Shown here: positions 27,201-39,218 of the stretch, one piece after another
Layout: each line of letters opens with the position of its first letter
How positions within the stretch are numbered: position 1 is the stretch's first letter
Origin: Brachionus koreanus
Lineage: Eukaryota > Rotifera > Eurotatoria > Ploima > Brachionidae
Reading direction: 5' to 3'
Length of the DNA: 64,000 nt
Assembly (NCBI GenBank): GCA_016987375.1
Contig: PJRA01000549.1
Coordinates: 733,146 to 797,145 of the forward strand
Notes under the pieces: generated by a model
Seen by the model: only the letters and a program-made list of their open reading frames with translations
Databases searched by the model: none
Told to the model about the DNA's origin: nothing
Program-made: the position numbers and the translations under genes

Positions 27201-30200
27201 ATTATAAGCGCGAATTTGGATTTTGGCACGGAATACAATCAGCAATATTCAATGGAATGCATACAGTATTCATTCCTTATCCAGTAATGAAAATAAATCC
27301 GGGCATATGGCTTACAACGATTAGCAAATACAAAGCATCTGTGGCATTGGTTAAGTCACGTGACATGCATTGGGGCTTGATGGCTCACAGAGAACAAAAG
27401 GATATAAATTTGGAGTCGTTACGTTTACTTTTGGTTGCAGATGGTGCTAACCCATGGTCACTTTCTTCATGTGATACTTTTCTTGATGTATTTCAGTCCA
27501 AAGGTTTGAAAGCTGAAGCTATTTGTCCTTCAGCTGGCTCATCCGAAACACTTACATTGTCGATTCGTAGACCAGATAGAAATGGACCACAATCGAGTGG
27601 ACGAGGTGTTTTATCCATGTCTGGACTAAGCTATGGTGTTGTTCGTGTCGATCAGGAAAATAGTCTTACCTCATTGACATTACAAGATGTTGGTCTAGTA
27701 ATGCCTGGAACAGTGGTATGTGTGGTTAAAGTAAATAGCTCAAATAACAATCCGACTCTTTGTCACACGGATGAGGCTGGAGAAATCTGCATTAGTTCTA
27801 AATCAACTGCTAGTGGCTATTATGGACTTCAAGGCTTGACAAACACGGTCTTCAAAGTGTCACCCCATGGATCTGACAATTTACCTATTGGAAATCGTGA
27901 ATTTGTAAGAAGCGGTCTTGTCGGGTTCCTAGGACCTGGTGGATTGTTGTTTGTATGCGGATCAAAAGAGGGCCTGATTGAAGTAAGTGGCCGTCGTCAC
28001 AATACTGATGATGTAATAGCCACAGTTCTTGCTGTAGAACCGATGAAATTTATTTATCGAGGCAGAATAGCCGTTTTTTCCATCAAAGTTTTAAAGGACG
28101 AAAGAATTGTAATTGTTGCAGAGCAAAGGCCTGATTCGACCGAAGAAGAAGTAAGATTAAGATTTTTTTTTCTAAATTAATCCTTCATAAACCTGTTCAA
28201 CTAAAGAAACAGTCTAACATTAAGAAATTAACATCATCCTTATCTTTTTTGTCTTCGACAACTAGTTTGAGTAAAAAAAAAATCTACGAATCAAAGCAAA
28301 ATTTAGATGCTGAAAACGTGAGTGAATAAATAAATAAGTTTTGCTTTAATTTCTGTGTACTTGCGCAAAATTTTCTAATTTTCAGCTAAAACACTTTAAA
28401 AATTTTTAGAATTTTTTCTATTTCATGATCAATAAATCAAAAATTTTTTTATTGATTATATATATGGATTGTTGTTGCTTGAAATCTAACAATTCTTTTA
28501 TTCAATATTATTGAAAATAATTTTAAAATTAGAAATTATATTTACGAATGCCATGAGTCAAAGAAATACAGTTTTCTTTAATAAATTTTAGCGAATTTTG
28601 AGTTGAAATTTAAATTTGAAATACTTAATACTAGAAAGCCCGGTTGTCTTATTGCAAAATAAATGAATTGAAATATCAAAAAAAAAATTTAAAATTTAAC
28701 CAAATTTATAAAGATAAAAAACAAAGTTTTTTTAGGTTCCAACAAGCCTTATTCTAAAATATCAAGTTAAAATTTTTAAAATCGGGTCAATTTGACCCGC
28801 CGGACTTTCAATTGTTAAATTATTAAGAATTAATCTTAAAAATGTATTAAACCAAAATTTTTTTTTTTTTTTAAATCAGCTATTTTTTAACTATATTTAT
28901 ACTTTGTCATAAAAATATAATTTTCAAATTTTTATCAAAATTTTTATTCAAACAAATATCTAAATTTTAAAATTAAATAATAGAGCTTAATCTAATGCTT
29001 ATCTTAGCTTTTTACGTTAGTTTATAATCCTTTTAGAATTGTTTAATTATTCATTTAACTAATAAAATTTTAAACCTTTAGTGTTTTCAATGGATGAGCC
29101 GAGTACTTCAAGCAGTAGATAGCATACATCACGTTGGAGTTTATTGTTTAGCATTGGTTTCTCCAAACACACTTCCCAAAACTCCTCTAGGTGGCATTCA
29201 CATACCTGAAACTCGGACTAAATTTTTAGAGGGTTCACTTCATCCAACCAACATTTTGATGTGTCCACACACATGCGTTCTCAATCTTCCTAAACCTAGA
29301 GAGCATCATCCCGAAAGAGAAGTTGGTCCTAGTGCGGTTCTAGCTGGAAGCATTGTTCAAGGACGACGGCTAGCAGAAGCTAGGGGCCGGGACTTGTTCG
29401 ATGATGAATCTGATACAGCAAAAAAGTATCAATTTCTCGGTGATATACTTCGATGGCGAGCTGCAACTAGCCCAGATCATGTTCTATACACTGTTATTAA
29501 TGCTAAAAATCAAGAAATTCAAAAACTTACTTGTTCCCAGCTACATAAAAAAGCTGAAAAAATTGCCAGTCTTTTATCTGAGAAAGCACAACTAAACAGT
29601 GGAGATCATACAGCTTTAATATTTCCACCGGGAGTTGATTTGGTTGCTGCATTCTATGCTTGTCTTTATATCGGAGCCATACCTGTTCCAATAAGGCCTC
29701 CACATGTTCAAAATGTACAAACAACTTTGCCAACAATTAAAATGATTGTTGAAATGGCTAAAATAAAAGCAATTTTAACCCAAAATACATTGATAAAACT
29801 TTTTAAATCAAAGGAAGCAAATTCTGTCATTGATTCACGATTATGGCCTCTTTTGATTGATATTGAAGAAAATACAAAAAAAAAACTCTCCGTATATCAT
29901 CGACCGCCAAATGGAGATAAACTATGTTACTTAGATTTTAGCGTGTCTACAACAGGAATGCTTGCCGGCATAAAAATGTCGCATGCCAGTAGTACAGCTC
30001 TTTGTCGTGCTATTAAGTTATCATGTGAACTATATCCATCAAGAGAAGTTGTTCTCTGCCTTGATCCATACTCAGGCCTTGGATTTGTGCTTTGGTGTCT
30101 TAATAGTGTATATTCAGGTCATCATTCTATTCTAGTTCCACCTATTGAAGTTGAAATAAATCCGTGTATCTGGCTGGCAACAGTTTCTCATTATAAAGTT

Positions 30201-32236
30201 AGAGATACATTCTGTTCGTATTCGGTAATGGAATTGTGCACAAAAGGACTTCGTTCTTCAGTAATTGACTTAAAGGTAAACATTTATTTATATATTTTTT
30301 CTTTATTCATAAACTCAAAATATATTCATAAAATTAAAGCCTACGTATTCTCATACGTCTTCATCTAGTCTATCATTAAGCTCGTTTTTAGAGCCAAATT
30401 CTAATGGCACTCTACTAAAGCGATATCTAAAGGTTATATGTTGTTTTTTTTATTTTTTGTATGTTTATTTGGTCAAAGTTTTTTGAATGTTTTAAAATTG
30501 CTTGGACTTATTAAAATTATTCTTGAAGCATATGTAAATTTTTGTTGTCTGTGTTAATTTACTACTAAAAAAATGAATTTAATTTTAAAATTTTTTCAAA
30601 TAATAGAAAACTGGTAAACAATTGATAAAATTAAAGATTACTGAAAATAAAAAGTTTATTTTTATTTTTATTATTATTATTTTTTTTCACATAAAATTAC
30701 TTTTTAATGAATTAAAAAGTTTGTTATATTAGCTATTGTTCGGCAATGTGAAACTTTTGTACAAAAATAACAGTACAAAAAGGAAAACCATATAATTTTT
30801 TTTCAAGTTATGCAAAAATGGCTCTGCAAACAATAAAAAATTGTAAAAAATTGTACAAATTAGAACAAACAAATTCTGAACTCAAAAACTCTTTATTTTC
30901 TGTAAAATGCACATCACTTGATAAATTGCACAACTTTAATTTTGTTGCAGTTTTTACAATAGCTAATAAAACAAAATATTTAATTTAATAAATATGTAAT
31001 TTTATCCGATAAAAGAATGACAATATTTCACATTACCTTTAGTACAAATGATGAACTAATAATTTTTCTTATTGAAAATAATTCTAAATGATCAAAATTA
31101 AAATCATTAAAATTAATAAATTTAATGAACATATGATTAATTGACAATATCATATTTTTTTTCTCAAAAGATTATTGAAATTTTTTTTTAAACTAAAATT
31201 TTTTATTTAAAATTCAATTTAATATTAAAAAAAATTTGTAATTAGTTCCGTTGTCTTGTAAAATATGTTTTTCTATATGAAAAATTATAGAAATTTATAT
31301 AAATAATTTTTTTATTTCAAGTCACGCGGCATCAATCTCTCATGTGTTAGAACTTGTGCTATAGTAGCCGAAGAGCGACCGCGAATTCAATTAACATCAT
31401 CTTTTATAAAATTGTTTCAAAGTCTAGGTTTGCCAGCACGATCTGTTAGCACCACATTTGGCTGTCGGGCAAATATTGCAGTTTGTTTGCAAGGAGCTTC
31501 AGACCCAGATCCAATGCCAGTTTATGTTGATCAACGCGCTTTACGAAACGATCGAGTCACAATCGTAGAAAAAGGCAGTCCTCATAGTCTTTGTCTACTC
31601 GAATCAGGAAAATTACTTCCCGGAGTTAAAGTAGTCATAGCAAATCCAGAAACAAAAGGTCAATGTGCAGATTCACATCTTGGCGAAATTTGGGTTCAAA
31701 GTCCGCATTGTTCAAACGGCTTTTATAACATAAGCGGCGAGGAAATTCAAGATGAAAATTTTAATTGTCACTTAGCCACTGGAGATACATTAACATCGTA
31801 TGCAAGAACCGGCTATCTAGGCTTTGTGCGTCGCATCGACTCTAAACTTTCCAATAGCAAACCTCATGATGCCATTTACATTGTCGGTTCTTTGGACGAA
31901 ACAATGATGATTAGAGGTATGAGATATCATCCAATTGATATTGAGACCACAGTTTTAAGATGTCATAAAAAAATTTGCGAATGTGCTTGCTTCACATGGA
32001 CTAACCTTTTAGTCGTTGTGGTTGAACTCGATGGAAATGAAAATGAAGCATTAGACTTGGTTCCGTTGGTCACGAATAGTATTTTAGAAGACCATTATCT
32101 AATTGTTGGAGTAGTAGTTGTAGTCGATCCAGGTGTAGTTCCCATAAACAGTAGAGGCGAGAAGCAACGAATGCATTTAAGAGACGGATTTTTAAGCGAT
32201 CTTTTAGATCCTATTTATGTGGCTTACAATATGTAA
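21272..32236 (+). CDS. DIP2: Disco-interacting protein 2 (DIP2)
   Basis: Conserved animal protein with a DMAP1-binding domain and two tandem fatty-acyl-AMP-ligase-like adenylation domains, linked to diacylglycerol/lipid metabolism and neuronal development. Exons are 21272-21734, 23247-23957, 25809-25876, 25935-25992, 26439-28150, 29082-30275 and 31322-32236, coding for 1706 aa. The DMAP1-binding segment is at about residues 62-100 (LELELLEGDITQKGYDKKR). A low-complexity region follows, then SRVSAKIQQLLNTLKRPKRRPL. The first adenylation domain (about 434-1000) has VFPNNDP, DAGSQSLGFLLGQ, ADGANPWSLSSCD and SGRRHN. The second (about 1000-1706) has LIFPPGVD, YLDFSVSTTGMLAG and RGMRYHPIDIET, and the C-terminus is DPIYVAYNM, exactly as in other DIP2s. 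Introns carry a LINE fragment, a MITE and a probable cassette exon. An AATAAA lies near 32447. Confidence 0.97.
22101..22360 (-). mobile_element. Decayed non-LTR retrotransposon reverse-transcriptase fragment in DIP2 intron 1
   Basis: Read on the minus strand with frameshifts, it gives pieces typical of the RT-domain end of CR1/L2-type LINEs: QSNIDLVCKWSES, then NEDKCK..HFGT, then KDLGIYSQSDLKW and ATAKANRKLGL. Stops and frame changes are frequent, so it is a fossil copy. Confidence 0.65.
26210..26438 (+). other. Possible alternative first exon of DIP2
   Basis: Immediately upstream of the exon 5 acceptor, an ATG (26210) opens 76 codons that run in the same frame into exon 5 with no stop. The stretch looks less A/T-rich than the surrounding intron. 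A transcript starting here would lack the DMAP1-binding domain and begin MSLNESVIHP. The spliced form (exon 4 to 26439) fits the family better, so this would be an alternative promoter product or chance. Confidence 0.35.
28207..28317 (+). other. Probable 111-nt cassette exon of DIP2
   Basis: Between exons 5 and 6, an AAAG acceptor (to 28206) and a strong GTGAGT donor (28318) enclose 37 open codons (KQSNIKKLTSSLSFLSSTTS onward). Both ends are phase 0, the same as the flanking junction (...STEEE / CFQWMSR...). Inclusion would insert a Ser/Lys-rich loop between the two adenylation domains. The conserved family sequence lacks this insert, so it would be optional. Confidence 0.5.
28629..28814. mobile_element. 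piggyBac-like MITE (186 bp) in DIP2 intron 5
   Basis: TTAA flanks both ends (28625-28628 and 28815-28818). Left end TACTAGAAAGCCCGG; the right end, inverted, is CAATTGAAAGTCCGG. A hairpin GGGTCAATTTGACCCG lies just inside the right end. The plan (TTAA, G/C-bearing TIR, subterminal hairpin) matches the 2636 element. Confidence 0.65.
30728..30968. repeat. Possible short inverted-repeat element in DIP2 intron 6
   Basis: ATTAGCTATTGT (30728-30739) is mirrored exactly by ACAATAGCTAAT (30957-30968). The interior is A/T-rich and non-coding. A chance match is possible at this composition. Confidence 0.3.
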
Positions 32237-32734
32237 CTCAAATACATTTTCACTTGAAGAGCCCGATGAAATAACGTGTAAATATTGACCGCCTGTAACT
32301 GGATCGATATTGTTAAGAAAGATTTTGGTTTTTAAAAAATCAGAAAATTCAAAATTTTATTGCTATATTTTTTTTTAATTATTTGTTTTTTTTTTTTTAT
32401 TTTATATGTTTATAAAATAATCTAATGTTAAAAATTGTATTTTATAATAAAATTATGAGACTAATTTTTTATCTCTAATTAAATCTAAAATTCAAGTTCA
32501 GCCATCTAAATAATACAGTTCAAGCAAAAATTAGTTTTAAATTAAAAAAAAAATGATTAAAAAAATTTTGTTAAAAAAATGTTTGGCTGATGGTGGCCTG
32601 ACCACGAGTCAGTCGATTTTATTTAAAATTAAATAAAAGTATTCTAAAGCTTCCAAATTCAGTGAAAAACAGTTATATTTATAGCAGGGTTTCCTAATGC
32701 CAAGGCGTATTGTTGTTTACGGTGATAATGCCGG
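32237..32734. other. DIP2 3' flank
   Basis: Probable 3' UTR with AATAAA near 32447, then A/T-rich spacer. A short G/C-richer patch (32584-32620) is unexplained. Confidence 0.45.
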
Positions 32735-33150
32735 TTTAGAACCCAAACTTAAGGCCGATCCAAAAGTACTCAAAAATGTTCAGAGGAGGACCACAAAATT
32801 TATCCCGGAGCTGAAAAAAAAGACCATATGAAGAGAGATTTGAGCATCTAAACCTTACAGACTTGTTCACAAGAAGAATAAGAGGTGACTTAATTGCATA
32901 TTTCAAAATCCAAAGAGGACTAGATATAATCAACTGGACGGTCTCTGTTAGATTTGTCCCAGCAACGAAACTAGATCCTCAGTTGGCATAAGAAGACAAA
33001 ACAAACGATTAATTAATGAACCTATGAACCATTTGAAAGGCCAGCGAGCATTCGTATCTTAACTAACTGAAATTCACTAAGCCAAGAGTTAGTTTACTCG
33101 TCAACGACAGTGAAGTTCAAGAAAGGTTTAACAATAGGAACAAATAAAAG
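32735..33150 (+). mobile_element. Non-LTR retrotransposon ORF2 3'-end fragment (CR1/L2-like)
   Basis: The translation gives the classic C-terminal signature of CR1/L2-type reverse-transcriptase ORFs: KVLKNVQRRTTKFIPELKK, then after a one-base shift in an A run, YEERFEHLNLTDLFTRRIRG and DLIAYFKIQRGLDIINW. The remaining tail to about 33150 is degenerate. It is 5'-truncated and dead. Confidence 0.8.
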
Positions 33151-33956
33151 TATATTTAACTCCTAGCTAATTATCATTCAACTTTTATTGGTACATTTAT
33201 TATTCCAGTTGTTGAACCTGTTTTTGACATATTTAATAAGTCAATAAACAAAAAGAAAAATAATTTTTATATAAATTTTTATTTTAAATATTTTATAAAT
33301 AAGCAAAGGTAAATAGTCAGAATATTGTGATTAAATGCTGTTTATTGTGCATAATTCACATTACGTACTTCGTCAAGAAACTGATAACAGCGCACTACTT
33401 CTACCACTAAATTTCGTAAAATCTTAAGTTTTAATCATAGAAATTTATATCAATAGATTTGATATAAAATTTCAAAAATAAATAATATTTTTACCGATCA
33501 AAATAATGTTTATGAAATATTTTTAGATTATTTATATTTTTGTGTATTCATTTCCTATTTTTTATTTTACTCCACTTTCTATCATCTTCTGAATGCTTGT
33601 TAGATTCTGAAATTTTATCAGACTTCTTTTTTAACAATTTCATATAATTTGAATATCATCATTAAATAAGTTTATGTTTATTTTTACACAAGAAATTAAG
33701 ATTCATTTTACTGTTAATTTTTTATTAAAAGAAAATCAAAAAATTTAAATAACTAACTGAGCTTAACTGGGTTTTTAAATGCATCTAGTCATTTGGATTT
33801 CAAGATTTTCTTTCTTTCTATTTATTGTAATGGTATTTTGGATTGCTTGACATCTTCTTATGTCTGTTTTGATTCCTATTTTTGCCTCAAACATTTTTAT
33901 ACATAGTGGACATCTTGTATCGATTTTCGCTACTTTTACTCAGATTAAAAAAACTA
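33151..33956. other. Spacer between the LINE fragment and the mariner element
   Basis: A/T-rich; no gene was seen. Confidence 0.4.
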
Positions 33957-35210
33957 ACGGGTGAGGCATAAGTAAATAGACAAAAGTAAGCTTACTTTCC
34001 CGATTAGGAAAATGATCAGATGATCTAATATATATATATATATATTTAAACTACTAAACATTAGCTATAATATTGGAAAAAAAAATTTTTAAAATGCCAC
34101 TTTATGAGACTGAACGAGAGAATTTTCGAAAAGCAGTCAAAAATATGATTTCACAAATGAAAAAATCTGACCTTGTCGCGCACTTTACAAACCTTACTTT
34201 GAATCAACCGTATTCAAAATGGAGACAATAAGAGAACAGGTCGTCCAAGCACCTGGACAGCTGCAAGGAAGAAAAAACTGAAAAGATTGACCAATAACCG
34301 AACTGGAGTGAGTCAAAGACGTCTAGCTAGGAAATCTGCCCACCAAAGAACAGTTTGTCGACAATTAAAAAAAAATGGATACATCGAAAACGTGAAAAAA
34401 ACGCCAAAATATAGTGTCGTACAGTTTGAAAAAGCAAAGCACTTGAGCGCAAAACTTTCAAATATGCTATATTGCTCACCATGTTCACTTATTTTGGACG
34501 ACGAAAAATACTTTACTTTTTCGGGAGACAACATTCCGGGAAATGCCGGATATTACACAAATAACAAGTCTTCTTGTCCGGACAGTGTTCGCTTTGCTGG
34601 AAAAGAGAAGTTTTCAAAGAAGGTGTTGGTTTGGATAGTCATATCCGATCGAGGAATGTCAAAGCCACTTTTTCGACCATCAAAGTCGGTTGCCATCAAT
34701 TCCGATATCTATATCGAAGAAAGCTTGAAACAACTTCTTCCATTTATACATAAGTATCATCGAGTCTTTGACTATGTTTATTGGCCTGACTTAGTATCTG
34801 CTCACTATTCAAGGGATTGCATTACATGGATGGACGAAAATGTAAATTATGTGGCCAAAGACATCAACCCACCAAATGTTCCTCAAGCACGTCCAATTGA
34901 AAATTTTTGGGGTTGTTTAAGTCAGAAAGTATAGGAGGGAGGTTAGCAAGCCTCAACTGAGCAGCAGCTGATTAGCCGAATTGAGTTGAAGTTGAAGGAA
35001 TTCGACTTAAATTTTGTTAAATCGCTAATGACGCGTGTCAAAGCAAAGCTCAGAAAAATCGGCAAAGTTGGAGTTTTTTCTTTATTTAAAAATCGTAATT
35101 CTATTAAAAAATAAATTCTGTACCTTATAAAAAAACCATAGCTTAATATCATTTTTAATTTTTGAGTTATTCACTTTTAATTTTTGTCGATTTACTTATG
35201 CCTCACCCGT
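33957..35210 (+). mobile_element. Tc1/mariner-superfamily transposon, 1254 bp, inactive
   Basis: Terminal inverted repeats of about 29 bp (ACGGGTGAGGCATAAGTAAA at the left and its inverse at 35191-35210) are flanked by the TA target duplication (33955-33956 and 35211-35212). The repeats differ by only a base or so over their first ~29 bp, so insertion may be fairly recent. The single transposase gene inside is broken (see 34094-35114). Confidence 0.92.
34094..35114 (+). pseudogene. Broken mariner-type transposase
   Basis: A DNA-cutting transposase gene with an N-terminal helix-turn-helix region (from ATG 34094). The frame is lost at about 34205-34231, ending in TAA 34229. The second frame carries RTGRPSTW, then the catalytic block: first Asp in LILDDEK, second Asp in YWPDLVSAHY, Glu in PIENFWG. 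By my count 36 residues separate the second Asp and the Glu (DD36E-like). In-frame TAG codons at 34932 and 34944 interrupt the conserved KV*EGG*QAS segment, and the C-terminal part runs to TAA 35112-35114. At least three lesions make it non-functional. Confidence 0.88.
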
Positions 35211-35467
35211 TATATGTCCCATGCGAGATTTTGCCAACAAATGTATAAAAATGAATAATCTAATTGGTTACCATGATTTTTGTTCGATCATTTTTGAAAA
35301 CGCTTTAAAAGAGAAAAAACTCAAAAAAAGACATTTGACAATACTTCATAGAGAAAATGTTGTCATGGTAACAAAATTTTGAAAGAATTTTTTCAAAATT
35401 TTTCCTACTAAAAAATGTATTTGAAATCGCGAAAGTTATCAAAAAAAATATCTGAATAAGTCTAAAA

Positions 35468-37035
35468 ATGTCAGATGAAGAAAACAGAGATAGAAAACAT
35501 GAATCAAATGATATTCAAATTGAAAAAAGTCCTGGAGAGGCCTATTTGATTTTTATTGAAATGAGCAATCTTTTGAACAAGTTGAAGCTTCTAGATTATG
35601 AAGATGAATATTTAATCAGATGGAAAATGAAGGCACTTTCCAGACATTATTTCGCCATTCAGACAAATCCTGGTGAACAATTTCATAGTTTTATAACTTT
35701 AGCAGCTTGGCTCATTCAACAATCTGGCCATAATTTTGATAAGCCCCAAGAAGTAAAAACAAATTACGATGAATTTTCATTGATAGATTTTTTTTAATTC
35801 TATTTAGTTCGATGATCCGAACACAGTTGTTTCCGGAATTTTGAATCAACTTAGAAAATTTGGCAATGACGTTAACTTTGGCACAAACAAAGTAAAGACT
35901 GGATCAGGAGAGCAAGTTATTTACACCTTAAACAGACTGGCTGATGAAGCTCTCAAAAATAAAGGATTTATTTGGAAGGAGTAATTTTATCAAGTTTTTT
36001 TTTTATTTATTTCAAATTTGAATAATTAAAGCCCAGAATATACAAATGAAACAGACGAACAAGATGATGAGCCGAATGGGGATGAACCTGATGAAGCTGA
36101 GCTCGATTTGAATAAAATTGAAGAAAATATGCTAAGAGTATGAATAAACCAATTTTTTTTATTTTCTATTAATTTTTGCATAGCGCTCAATTAGGATTTC
36201 AAAAAGCTATTTTGAAGCAAAAATAATAAAAATTTTTTATTTAGTATGACAGTGATGAAGATGCTGAAGATGAAAATATCATGAACATGGAGGCTTTGAA
36301 TAAATTAAATACTATGGTCAATAATAAAGTAGTAAAATTAAGATAAAAGTCTATTGTTTTATTTATTCTGTAACTAGAATTTAATGACTGAGAAAAGACA
36401 TGAAGAAATTTTAGAATCTAATACAGATGCTAATGAATGGAAGCTAGAAGTTGAACGAGTTTTGCCTCAACTTAAAGTTACAATCAAAACTGATCATAAG
36501 GACTGGAGAACTCATATTGAACAAATGCACAACTATCAAGAATCAATTGACGATTCTTTAAAAGATACAAAAAATTATTTTGAGAAATTATACGATGAAA
36601 TATCAAGAACATTGGAAAAAATAGGTTCTAGAGAAAAATATATAAACAATCAACTTGAGGAACCAATGCAAGCTTTTAGGAACTATCAAGATCGTTTGGC
36701 TGAGATAAAAGAAACTTATAGAAATAGATCTACTGGTATCAATGAACGAGCTCAGGTTTTAGCAAAGGTGACTAGCGAATTGCAACGAGTAAAAGAAGAA
36801 ATGGAAGAAGCAGGCCAAAGCATGACAGATGGATGTAAGATTTATTTTAAAAAATATTTTTATTATTTTATACATTTTAAATAAAAAAGCTCCGTTAATT
36901 AAAATCAAAAAAGCTATGGAAAACATAAAATCGGACATGAAAAATATGGATGTAAGAATCGGGGTTTTGGAGCATATTTTAATTCAAGCAAAACTTCGCC
37001 ATAAAGATTATATTCATGAAAATAAAGATAAATAA
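35468..37035 (+). CDS. IFT57: Intraflagellar transport protein 57 (IFT-B subunit)
   Basis: Peripheral subunit of the IFT-B train needed for anterograde transport and assembly of cilia. Exons are 35468-35752, 35808-35980, 36032-36137, 36245-36328, 36378-36834 and 36890-37035, coding for 416 aa (human 429). The N-terminal calponin-homology-like half has LKLLDYEDEYL, SRHYFAIQTNPGEQF, TLAAWLIQQSG, DDPNTVVSGIL and EALKNKGFIWK. An acidic linker follows (about 155-195). The C-terminal coiled coil begins EEILESNTDANEWKLEVERV, then WRTHIEQMH, SREKYINNQLE and MDVRIGVLEHILIQAKLR. AATAAA lies near 37072. It starts 258 nt past the mariner element, which may sit in its promoter region. Confidence 0.97.
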
Positions 37036-38681
37036 TTTTTTTTTAGAATTTTGTTTTTCATTAAATTTTCAAAATAAATATTTAATATTGTGAAAAAAAA
37101 AACTTTGATTTTATTTACTTAATATTTTTATTATATAATATTTAGGTTCTTTACAATTAATGAAAAAAGGCAATTTTTTTTTAAACAATGACAAATTGGA
37201 TTTAGTGTTTTTATTTAGTATTTTCAAGCTCGAATTTGAAAAATTTTAAACCAAATATCATTAAAAAATTTTTCGTTTTTTTTAAGCTTTTTTTAACTTA
37301 TCAATAAAATTAAGCCAAAAATTAGCTAATCTTAAAAATTGATGTTATAATTTGTACTCTTCTTAATTTAAAGACAATTTCACCTTTTAATCGATATATT
37401 TTATGAGTTTATGCTTTTGCCCACATGGCTTTTTTCTAATAATGACGCAAAAATATAAAAATTCTAAAATTTTCATTTTAAGTTATCATTTTATTTACGA
37501 TTAAATAAGAAAAAAACTGAACATATCATTTGAAGAGCGTCCAATTCTTCTTTTAACTTAAAATGAAAATTTTGAAATTTTGGTTTAAGTTTTAGATCAA
37601 AAATATTCAACCTTTAAAAAAAAATAAAAATTTTATGACTTAACATAATATTAATGAATAAATTTCAGGAAACAAAAAAATTTTATTTAAATTAAATCAT
37701 AAATTCATTTATCAATTTTAAGAATGGTCTAAATTTTTCTTGTAATCGGAACTAAAATTTGAGAAGACGTAATAAATATATTGTTTTGGAAGAAGTGAAA
37801 AACTGCATGCAACGATATCATTTTTTAACTAATCGAGTAGTTAATGTTTGGATAAGTTTACCTCATCAAATCATTAATTCTATATCAATAGTTTGTATCA
37901 CCCAGATGAAATTTTGACAAAGATTTTAAAAGTCTGCAAGTTTGTATAAATGTTTTAATAAATAATTAAAAATAATTAATTGTTTTAATAAATAATTTGA
38001 ATGATACAAAATTTGAATCAGTTAGTAACATATTGAACTTTAATTATAATTTTTTTTTAAAATAAATTAAAAAACAGAATTCTGCTCTTTTTCGCTTGTT
38101 ATTAAATTAATATTAAATGTATCATTATGACAATCATAGTTTTTAATTTACATTTTTTTTAATAAATAAATAAATGCATTTCTGTTATCGAATACTTCCA
38201 TTTGAAAAAAAAACATTCAAAAAAAAAGAATATTAATTAAATTTTTAAATTCGGTTATATGATAGTTGTAATGAAATTTTCAACTAAATATGTTACACAT
38301 TAGATAAAAAACAAAAAATTTCAAGAAATAAAATTAAAAAATAATAGATCAGATCAAAATTAAAAGAATAACATATCATGTTACAAAATTTGTCTAATTT
38401 AAAATCATTTATTTTTAAAATTTTTAACGAATCTTAATGAATCAATTCAATAAAGGTTTAAATCAGAATCAGTCATTTAGAATTTAATCGTTTCTGACGC
38501 TTTTAAAAGACACATAATTTCAGTAAAATTAGTGAAAGAAGTGATCATATTGCATCGAATATCCTTTAATTGTTGTTTAAAAAAAAATTGATCTTATGGT
38601 TTCCGGTGACATTAATTAATAAAATCTTAAATCATTCATTTAATTTCACATCAAATTTGTGTTTTTCTTTTTCTTTAAAAA
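37036..38681. other. Intergenic region, IFT57 to the zinc-finger gene
   Basis: No gene was seen. One copy of GTTTGTATCACCCA is at 37891-37904, with a GATACAAA downstream; the motif is shared with 46668-46680 and the CPSF2 intron element. Confidence 0.45.
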
Positions 38682-39218
38682 ATGGAAAATTTAGGTATAA
38701 ATTTTTTTAAAAATTATAAATACGAATTTTATTCTAAAATTTAAGATAACTCAATTGTAATATGCAATTGGTGCCTGAGTCCCGGCGAAGAAGCTTTCAC
38801 AATCAAATCTTTTGAGCAGATCAAAAAATTCTGTAATGAGTCATGCTTCGCAAAGTGGCGCCGTTTTGTTTTCAAATTTGGAAATATATGTGATTCGTGT
38901 AAGAACGATATGAAAAATTTTCATGCACCCATTTTCTATCATTTAAAAGAATACGATCAACATTTTCAATATTGCAGTTATCTTTGCTTTATGAGTTTCA
39001 AAGAGCGTCTTTCTTACAACATGATAAAATCAAATTCTCTCAGCAAAATAGTGAACAAAATATTTGCTGAGAATTTATTTTACAGTATGTTTAAGCAAGC
39101 AGAATCGGAAGACAAAATGGAAAATAATTTAAATTCTGATTACAAAGGTAAAGAGTTTGCCAAGAAAAATTCAAAAATTGTCAGCGTAATCGATATTTTT
39201 AATCAGAAATCTATTTGA
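38682..39218 (+). CDS. Short protein with two FCS/MYM-type zinc fingers (SOBP-like)
   Basis: Predicted 161 aa. Exons are 38682-38694 (13 nt) and 38746-39218, with a 51-nt intron. Two repeated zinc-binding units are visible: CNWC (11-14) with FCNESCF (34 and 38), and CDSC (53-56) with YCSYLCF (81 and 85), each a CxxC...CxxxC pattern. Order and spacing resemble the paired FCS zinc fingers of sine oculis-binding protein (SOBP), a nuclear regulator. This protein is far shorter than vertebrate SOBP and lacks its Pro-rich regions. The tiny first exon rests on a phase-matched GTATAA donor. Family assignment is tentative; the gene itself looks real because the Cys pattern and reading frame are intact. 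Confidence 0.65.

Noticed and set aside
32736..32933. 65-codon minus-strand frame
   Set aside because: Antisense of the LINE ORF fragment, which is convincingly coded on the plus strand.
34028..34045. TA microsatellite inside the mariner element
   Set aside because: Real but trivial; probably slippage, not a functional feature.
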